DNA of 9,598 nucleotides, taken from Coriobacteriia bacterium (GTDB lineage: Bacteria > Actinomycetota > Coriobacteriia > Coriobacteriales > QAMH01). The DNA lies in NCBI GenBank assembly GCA_900758075.1, contig CAAEQF010000233.1:1-9598 (forward strand), given 5' to 3'. Shown one piece after another: positions 1 through 5,048 of the stretch. The translations under genes and the position numbers were made by a program. The notes under the pieces were generated by a model. It was not told the origin of the DNA and made no database searches. It saw only the letters and a list, made by a program, of their open reading frames with translations. How positions within the stretch are numbered: the first letter of the stretch is position 1; each line of letters starts with the position of its first letter.

Positions 1-2400
1 AAAATCGCGAAGCGGCCGCGCCGCCTTTCTCGACGTCGCGACCTCCAGGAGCAGGTCGCGCGCATGCGCCCCGTACCTGAAGTAGACGCCCACGTTGCCC
101 TCCTTCAGCGAGAGCTTGAGGCTGCGGACGAGCTCCACCATCGCCTGGTCGTGGTCTCCCCGCTGCTCGAACAGCACCGCGAGCGCCAGGCTCGCTTCGG
201 CATCGACCTGCACGCTTCCGCACTTTCGCGCCATCTTTCGCGCCATCTCTCGCGCACAATCGAACAAAGAGACCGCCCCGTCCCAGTTTTCCCTGAGCAT
301 CTCGATGGCGCCTTTCGCCTGCACGCAAAGCATCGTGCGCAGCACGTCAGGATTATCGGCGAACTCGTCGAGCGAGTGCTCGCAGCTTTCCGCCGTCGCG
401 AGGTCCCCCAGACGCGCGGCGATAATCGCCTTCACGGCAATCGCCTCGAACTCCAGATGGCGTGGGACGTTTTTGCCCTTCGTGACCTCGAGGGCATTGT
501 CCACCGCTTCAAGTGCGGCAGCGTCTTTGCCCCGCGCCATCAGATAACACGCATGGCACGTCTGGATGTCGATGTACATGTCGACGTTCGAGCCGGGGGT
601 GACGTTTGCCAGGGCCCGGTTCATGTATCCTTCCGCCTCGTCGAGCTCGCCTTGCGAGACGAGGGCAGAGGCGATGATCGCGCAGAACTCCCCACGCAGC
701 GGAGAGCCCGCCATGGTCTCTTTGATCGCGTGCTGCGAGAGGCGTATTGCGCTGTCGAGGTTACCGATGTCCAGGTTCTGGTGGGCGAGGAGGTAGTAAT
801 CGAACAGGCGGAAGAACGGCGCGCTTTCCCGCTCCGAGAACGACAGCGCCTTCTGGTAGAGGGCACGTGACTTCTTGACCTGCCCCAGACGCTCGGTGCA
901 CTCTGCCTCCATGTGCACGAGCAGGCACCTGAACGAGCCCGACAGCTCGTCTCCACGCTCGAGGATCTGGACGATCATGTCGAGCGCTTCTTGGGTGCGG
1001 TCTCGCAAGGCGAGGCAGATCGCAGTCGCGCTATCACGTGCCGAACGATTGATGTCACGTGCGTCGAGGCCGGCGATTCTTCCAATGCAGTAGTCCGCCT
1101 CGTCGATGAGCCCAGAAGCAATCGATGCCCAGGTGGAAAGCCAGAGCAGGTACAGGTCTCTCGGATAGCGCGATGCGGGAACGTCGAGCAGGAACTCGGT
1201 CAAGTTCTCATAGCCCGACGGCCTGTGCAGGTCAGTCGAGCCCCGCACCGACCCCTCGAGGTAGTAGGGGTCGCACGAAAGCACGAGGTACTTGAACCCG
1301 CTCGCCATCTCCCCTGCCTGGAAATACCATGCGCTCGCATGGTAGGCAAGATTCGAGATCTGCTCCAAGCGCAGCGAGAGCAACTTCTCGTGCAGGAACC
1401 TCAAGAACGCGCCCTGATAGCGATAGCACTCCAACTGTGGATCGAAAAACGTGAAGACGCTCTCGTTCAAAAGGTACTCGAGGATATGCCCCGAACGTGG
1501 ATTTCCTGTGACGCGCTCGCATACGGGCGCGGTCATGTTCTCGAGTATCGACGTCTCGATGAGAAACTCGCTCGTCTCCCCATCGACACGCGAAGTCACA
1601 TGCTGGTCGAAAAAGCGGTTCAGGTACTCGTTCAGATAATGTGCAGGGTTGCCGCGCTCGCCCGCCCTCGTCCTTGCCAGACTGTAGAACTTGAGCAGGG
1701 CTGGCCAGCCACTGGACATCCGATAGCAGGAATCGATCTCGGCTTGGCTCAACTCCCCCATCAGATTGTGAGCGAGCCTGTAGAAGCGCTCCTCGTCCAG
1801 CGCGAAGTCACGGTTGTCGAATTCGAGGACGGAAACGGTCAGCAAGGCATCGCCGAGAATCTCGTGTGGCCTGCCGCCGCTGACCGCGAGGTGCACGTTG
1901 TCCGGAAGGTACCTGCAGAGAAAGGCAATCGTGCGGTCGTTTTCCGCCGAACTGGCGCACTCGTATTCGTCGAGGAAGACCACGTAGCTCATGTCAGGCT
2001 CGACATGGGAGTCGACGAGGTTGACGAAGGTGGAGAGACGCTCCTCGAAATCGGCGCCACAAGGGGGCAATGCCTCGACGAATGCACGGTCGACGCGCTG
2101 GAACGCGGTATACAGCGAGGTCAGAAAGCCAAGGGGCGCCTTGTCAGACGTCGTCGCGGAAATCCAGAGGGGGCAAGTGGAGTCGTTTGCCGCGAACAGC
2201 TCGAACCATCGGGAGAGGGCCGTCGTCTTGCCAAAGCCGGGAGCCGCGTTGACAAAACACACACGCCACGTCTCGAGCGCGGCGACGCGTCGCTCCATGC
2301 GCTCGTCGCCCACATAGCTCGTAGGTACCGACGGGCACACGAACTTTTTCTTCATCAGCCCCTGGGGGACGAAAAAGCCTGCTTCTGTAGCGTCTGCCAT
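1..2400 (-). CDS. MalT/LuxR-type ATP-binding transcriptional regulator, C-terminus outside window (partial)
   Basis: I read 800 uninterrupted codons from the ATG at 2400 to the left edge, with no stop in this frame. The start is preceded by a strong AGGGAGGG ribosome site. Residues 53-60 (APGFGKTT, K58) form a Walker A motif like the one in MalT, and residues 139-147 contain a Walker B-like VVFLDEYE (D144, E145). This P-loop part is followed by a winged-helix-like region and a long helical stretch with TPR-like repeats over roughly residues 380-800. That order is typical of the STAND ATPases of the MalT/AcoK group, which bind an inducer and end in a LuxR helix-turn-helix. MalT-type proteins are about 900 residues long, so the HTH would lie just left of the window; I cannot see it. 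The gene follows the molybdoenzyme cluster on the same strand, so control of that cluster is a natural inference. The inducer is unknown. Confidence 0.85.
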   Translation of the reverse strand, partial: MADATEAGFFVPQGLMKKKFVCPSVPTSYVGDERMERRVAALETWRVCFVNAAPGFGKTTALSRWFELFAANDSTCPLWISATTSDKAPLGFLTSLYTAFQRVDRAFVEALPPCGADFEERLSTFVNLVDSHVEPDMSYVVFLDEYECASSAENDRTIAFLCRYLPDNVHLAVSGGRPHEILGDALLTVSVLEFDNRDFALDEERFYRLAHNLMGELSQAEIDSCYRMSSGWPALLKFYSLARTRAGERGNPAHYLNEYLNRFFDQHVTSRVDGETSEFLIETSILENMTAPVCERVTGNPRSGHILEYLLNESVFTFFDPQLECYRYQGAFLRFLHEKLLSLRLEQISNLAYHASAWYFQAGEMASGFKYLVLSCDPYYLEGSVRGSTDLHRPSGYENLTEFLLDVPASRYPRDLYLLWLSTWASIASGLIDEADYCIGRIAGLDARDINRSARDSATAICLALRDRTQEALDMIVQILERGDELSGSFRCLLVHMEAECTERLGQVKKSRALYQKALSFSERESAPFFRLFDYYLLAHQNLDIGNLDSAIRLSQHAIKETMAGSPLRGEFCAIIASALVSQGELDEAEGYMNRALANVTPGSNVDMYIDIQTCHACYLMARGKDAAALEAVDNALEVTKGKNVPRHLEFEAIAVKAIIAARLGDLATAESCEHSLDEFADNPDVLRTMLCVQAKGAIEMLRENWDGAVSLFDCAREMARKMARKCGSVQVDAEASLALAVLFEQRGDHDQAMVELVRSLKLSLKEGNVGVYFRYGAHARDLLLEVATSRKAARPLRDF
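223..254 (-). repeat. 12-bp in-frame tandem repeat inside the regulator gene
   Basis: The 12-mer ctttcgcgccat occurs twice back to back at 223-234 and 235-246, followed by a one-mismatch partial third copy (ctctcgcg, 247-254). On the coding strand it encodes two consecutive Met-Ala-Arg-Lys units within the TPR-like helical region. Since 12 bases is a multiple of three, copy-number change would keep the frame. Confidence 0.75.
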
Positions 2401-2424
2401 GAGTTGCCCTCCCTCTGTGCCTAT

Positions 2425-2441
2425 TTGGCAATTCTAGCCAA
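2425..2441 (-). promoter_or_regulatory. 17-bp dyad (TTGGC-N7-GCCAA) over a -10 box upstream of the regulator gene
   Basis: The sequence TTGGCAATTCTAGCCAA is an inverted repeat with perfect 5-bp arms and two further symmetric bases, of the form TTGGCnAnnnTnGCCAA. On the minus strand its centre reads TAGAAT (2431-2436), one mismatch from the consensus -10 TATAAT, about 30 bases upstream of the regulator start codon. I see no good -35 hexamer at 16-18 bases. A dyad centred on a -10 box would suit an operator for autoregulation by the downstream regulator or another dimeric protein. The dyad is seen; the function is inferred. Confidence 0.5.
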
Positions 2442-2675
2442 TCAGCCCCTGGATTTGCCCGGCGCGTGAAAAGGAGCCGTGGCGCAAGATTTCGCCGAGG
2501 CCCCGGGAGGGGCAATTGACAATAGACCGCAGCTCATGCACCTGCCACTCTCGAGGTCGACCTGCCCGCCGCAGCCGGAGCACCGATTGTCGTTGTCCCG
2601 TGCCGCCGCCTTGTTGATCCGATCGAACTTCCCACACGCGTTGCATGCAGGGCCCTTGCAGGGAAAACAGTTCAC
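2442..2675 (-). CDS. Small four-CxxC zinc-ribbon-like protein (77 codons)
   Basis: This short frame starts with GTG at 2675, preceded by an excellent GAGGAGGT ribosome site (2679-2686) at a rather short distance of 3 bases. The product has four CxxC pairs: C3/C6, C11/C14, C32/C35 and C46/C49, plus a single C64 in a Pro/Ala-rich tail. Paired CxxC motifs of this kind usually bind zinc (two ribbon-like sites) and less often iron-sulfur clusters. The first two pairs are packed at the extreme N-terminus, and the CSGCGG and CMSCG turns look like typical zinc knuckles. There is no signal peptide or membrane segment. It lies 66 bases after MFS transporter B and 41 bases before the regulator, so it is probably cotranscribed with the transporter. 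I do not recognise a named family; a metal-binding accessory or regulatory role is a guess. A longer frame over the same DNA was rejected because it lacks these features. Confidence 0.7.
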   Translation of the reverse strand: MNCFPCKGPACNACGKFDRINKAAARDNDNRCSGCGGQVDLESGRCMSCGLLSIAPPGASAKSCATAPFHAPGKSRG

Positions 2676-2678
2676 GCG

Positions 2679-2686
2679 ACCTCCTC
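2679..2686 (-). promoter_or_regulatory. Ribosome binding site of the small CxxC protein
   Basis: The minus strand reads GAGGAGGT three bases before the GTG at 2675. This near-perfect anti-16S match is the main support for a GTG start and for the reality of this small gene. The overlapping ATG at 2688 is in another frame and has the ribosome site downstream of it. Confidence 0.65.
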
Positions 2687-2741
2687 ATTGTCAGCTGGTC
2701 TGCGCACCTGCTCGACGCCGTGCGGCGGAAAGGCGCGCACC

Positions 2742-3920
2742 CTAATCGGCTCGGAACCTGCATGCCGCAAGGCACACGGCGCCCACGATGCCTATCGCGA
2801 GCACTCCCGCGCCGGCGATATAGACGTTGTCGAACGCGGGACCCAACAAGACCTGCACAAGGAACGTGCCCAAGAACTGGCCGATGCCCTGGACGGTGAT
2901 GAGGGCACCCATTCCGATGGTCTTGAGCGACGGGTCTGGAAGCACCTTCATGAGGCCGAGAATCATCAGGCCCGTAGAGCCCATCCCCACAAGCCCCATC
3001 ACCACTGCCGCACCCCACATGACGGCGCCTGAAGACACGTAGAGCACGAACGCGCAGGGGCCTAGAAAGGCGACGGTCAGCACGAGGAGCCGCTTCGTCT
3101 TTCCCGTCTTGTCCGACACGCACCCGAAAAACGGCGAGGACACGAGGGAGAGAATCATCGGCAACGTGCTCACGAGCCCTGAGGTCGTCGCATCCATGCC
3201 GCGATTCTGGAGAATCGTGGGAACGTACGAGAGCACTGCGAGCAGGCAGACGTTAAAGGCGATGAACCCGACAAAATACAGCAGCATGTCTCTGGTGAGC
3301 AGCCTGCCGAAACGCGCAGCGCCGCCGTCTTGTTGATCTGCGGCGCTGTTCGGCCTCTTCACGATGACGAGCATGAGGATCGCCGCCACGACGACGATGG
3401 CCGCGTAGACGAGCCAAAGGACGCTCATGCCCCACAAGGCGAACAGGGTGGGCGTGGCAAGCGCGGCGACCGTCGAGCCCAAAGGCCCCCACGTACCCCA
3501 GATGCCCATCGCCGTACCGGCGTCACGCGGGTCGACCGAGCCCTCGATGAGGATGGGGCCGCACACCGTTATCGCGGTGATGGCAATGCCCTCGACGGCA
3601 CGCGATGCCAACAGAACCGAGGTGTCCTGCGAGAAAGCGCCGATAACCGAGCCTATGACGATAATCGCAACCGCCACGACGCTGATTGTGCGCGCCCCGA
3701 AGCGCTGCGCGAGGATTCCGAAGGGAATGGCGGAAAACACCATCATCAACACGAAGATGGTCATGAGCCACGAGCCTGCCGTCGCGTCCGTGTGCAGGTC
3801 GGTCATCAGCACGGGCAGTATCGTCGGAATCTTGTACTGCACGATGGCCATCGCCACTGCCACGAGCGTGACGAACACTCCGACAACTGCAGCATTCTGA
3901 TAAGTTCTGGTGCCTTTCAC
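2742..3920 (-). CDS. MFS transporter B (392 aa)
   Basis: A complete major facilitator superfamily permease with about 12 hydrophobic segments in two halves. The loop after the second segment carries a motif A variant (residues 68-78, G-I-L-A-Q-R-F-G-A-R-T), and the second half repeats it as FGCVSDKTGKTKR near residues 265-277. A hydrophilic central loop (KRPNSAADQQDGGAARFGR, about residues 190-208) separates the halves. Translation starts at GTG 3920, with GGGGAGG (3931-3937) ten bases upstream; the ATG at 3928 is out of frame. The gene follows the FKBP gene by 114 bases and precedes the CxxC protein. Substrate cannot be assigned; the position suggests uptake of the molybdoenzyme substrate or export of its product. 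It differs in sequence from MFS transporter A at 7705-8919, so it is not a tandem duplicate. Confidence 0.9.
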   Translation of the reverse strand: MKGTRTYQNAAVVGVFVTLVAVAMAIVQYKIPTILPVLMTDLHTDATAGSWLMTIFVLMMVFSAIPFGILAQRFGARTISVVAVAIIVIGSVIGAFSQDTSVLLASRAVEGIAITAITVCGPILIEGSVDPRDAGTAMGIWGTWGPLGSTVAALATPTLFALWGMSVLWLVYAAIVVVAAILMLVIVKRPNSAADQQDGGAARFGRLLTRDMLLYFVGFIAFNVCLLAVLSYVPTILQNRGMDATTSGLVSTLPMILSLVSSPFFGCVSDKTGKTKRLLVLTVAFLGPCAFVLYVSSGAVMWGAAVVMGLVGMGSTGLMILGLMKVLPDPSLKTIGMGALITVQGIGQFLGTFLVQVLLGPAFDNVYIAGAGVLAIGIVGAVCLAACRFRAD

Positions 3921-3938
3921 GTTGGCATTTCCTCCCCG

Positions 3939-3953
3939 GGACGCCGTGCGTCC
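3939..3953 (-). other. Small hairpin directly before the ribosome site of MFS transporter B
   Basis: The minus strand reads GGACGC-ACG-GCGTCC, a perfect 6-bp stem with a three-base loop, ending one base before the GGGGAGG ribosome site. It could shield or position the translation start or mark a processing site. It may also be a chance structure in GC-rich DNA. No other element is evident in the 114-base gap 3921-4034 apart from a weaker 6-bp GC-rich stem with a TGAA loop slightly upstream. Confidence 0.35.
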
Positions 3954-4034
3954 TCTCTTCGTTGCGCGACCTTCAGGCCGCCGTGGCTATCTCGCTTCCG
4001 CGCAGCGCGCCCAATCACGCGCAGACGCGCATTC

Positions 4035-4472
4035 CTACCCGACGACGCGCTCGACGCGCAGCCAGTACTCCAGGGTCTTTCCCGCGAAGGGATGGTTGAA
4101 GTCGACGACGACGGTGTCGTGCGCTTCGTCGATGACGCGGACGGGTATCTGCTGGCCCGAGGCGGGGTTGGTCCAGGCGAGGACGTCGCCCGTCTTCAAG
4201 GTGGCGCCCCCGGGAAGCATGCCTCTCGGGTAGCGCTGCACGCCGTCGGGGTCGTGCCTGCCGTAGCCCTGATCCGGCGTGACCGTAACCGTCCGCTCCT
4301 CGCCGACGGCCATCTCGCAAAGGGCATCTTCGATGCCCGGGACGACCTGCCCGGCGCCGAGAATGATCTTGACGGGCTCGCCTTCCGACCTGTCGTCAAC
4401 AGGCGCCTCGCCCTGCGCACCGCCCTTGTAGTGCACGTAAATCATCTTCCCGAACTGGCTGTTGTCTTTCAT
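4035..4472 (-). CDS. SlyD-type FKBP peptidyl-prolyl cis-trans isomerase (145 aa)
   Basis: This is a cytosolic FKBP prolyl isomerase and chaperone with the inserted-flap layout of SlyD. The N-terminal FKBP half spans about residues 10-67 (IYVHYKG near the start, VPGIE at 44-48). The insert-in-flap chaperone domain covers about 70-120. The fold closes with DFNHPFAGKTL (124-134), the family signature also seen in SlyD as NHPLAGxxL. Unlike E. coli SlyD it has no His/Cys-rich metal-binding tail; the protein ends directly after the last strand. The ATG at 4472 has GGAGG six bases upstream. Its place right behind the two molybdoenzyme subunits suggests it helps them fold or acquire cofactor, as SlyD assists maturation of metalloenzymes; that link is inference. 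The family is well recognised, but the gene symbol is left blank because housekeeping paralogs exist. Confidence 0.9.
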   Translation of the reverse strand: MKDNSQFGKMIYVHYKGGAQGEAPVDDRSEGEPVKIILGAGQVVPGIEDALCEMAVGEERTVTVTPDQGYGRHDPDGVQRYPRGMLPGGATLKTGDVLAWTNPASGQQIPVRVIDEAHDTVVVDFNHPFAGKTLEYWLRVERVVG

Positions 4473-4494
4473 CTGATGCCTCCCAAGAACACGT

Positions 4495-4531
4495 GGAGGG
4501 GCCGATCGCCCGCAGCACGACCAACCCCTCC
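4495..4531 (-). other. 14-bp RNA hairpin between the Fe-S subunit and FKBP genes
   Basis: Arms at 4495-4508 and 4518-4531 enclose a 9-base loop. In the minus-strand RNA all 14 positions pair, using three G-U wobbles. In plus-strand RNA those positions become C-A mismatches, which points to a structure selected in the operon transcript. No convincing U-run follows (the next bases read ACGTGTTCTT), so a full intrinsic terminator is doubtful. A partial terminator, or a 3' stabiliser that raises enzyme-subunit mRNA over the downstream genes, fits better. Confidence 0.55.
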
Positions 4532-4543
4532 CACAAACGCTTG

Positions 4544-5047
4544 CTACTCGACGAGTCCGAGCTCGAAGTGCTCGTCGTCGCTACGACGGTGCGCCGCGGT
4601 GGACCAGTCGCTGTTGGACTCGATAGTCACGTCCTTGACGACGCGCCCCTCGTTGTTGCTCTTCTTGTCGGGAACGAACTCGCCCTTTGCCTGGAGCGGC
4701 TTGAACTGCGGTTCCCACAGGACCTGCTTCGTCTTGCCCTGCATCTTCTCCGCAAGCTCGGAGACGGGACCGTACGTGATGACGTTGGCGAGGCAATGGT
4801 GCACGCACAGGGGCTCTTTGCCCTTCTCGGTGCGGGCGATGCACAGGTCGCACAGGTCGGTGGGAACGGGGATGTTGTTGTAGTTGAAGACCCCGCTGCC
4901 CTCTTCGAGCTCCCAAGGGCCATCGGTGAACACCCTGATGCCCCATTTTCCAACCGGGTAGTTGTGAGACTCCTTGCAAGTTACCTCGCACGACTGGCAA
5001 CCGGAGCAGTACTCGTAATCGATCAAAAGCCCGTATTTGGCATCCAT
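4544..5047 (-). CDS. [4Fe-4S] electron-transfer subunit of the molybdoenzyme (167 aa)
   Basis: A DmsB/HycB-like ferredoxin subunit that would pass electrons to or from the molybdenum subunit. It has exactly eight cysteines in two groups: C14-x2-C17-x2-C20-x3-C24 and C66-x2-C69-x11-C81-x3-C85. This fits two cubane clusters with crossed ligation (C14, C17, C20, C85 and C24, C66, C69, C81). Classical DmsB-type subunits are about 200 residues with four clusters, so this is a reduced two-cluster version. The tail after residue 110 is polar, acidic and cysteine-free. There is no Tat signal or membrane helix, so it acts in the cytosol. The start at 5047 was chosen because GGGAGG lies nine bases upstream inside the end of the catalytic gene, whose stop codon is one base away; the frame stays open further upstream, but only as a shadow of that gene. 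The tight spacing implies translational coupling. Confidence 0.92.
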   Translation of the reverse strand: MDAKYGLLIDYEYCSGCQSCEVTCKESHNYPVGKWGIRVFTDGPWELEEGSGVFNYNNIPVPTDLCDLCIARTEKGKEPLCVHHCLANVITYGPVSELAEKMQGKTKQVLWEPQFKPLQAKGEFVPDKKSNNEGRVVKDVTIESNSDWSTAAHRRSDDEHFELGLVE

Positions 5048-5048
5048 C

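Noticed and set aside
913..2469. Long plus-strand open frame (518 codons) opposite the regulator
   Set aside because: It is the antisense shadow of the 800-codon regulator frame, has no recognisable domain, and the opposite strand carries clear Walker motifs.
2434..3123. Minus-strand 229-codon frame overlapping MFS B and the CxxC gene
   Set aside because: Arg/Gly-rich shadow; the overlapping 77-codon frame has clear CxxC pairs and a ribosome site.
3330..4883. Plus-strand frame of 517 codons spanning three minus-strand genes
   Set aside because: Shadow running across MFS B, the FKBP and the Fe-S subunit; no ribosome site or motif.
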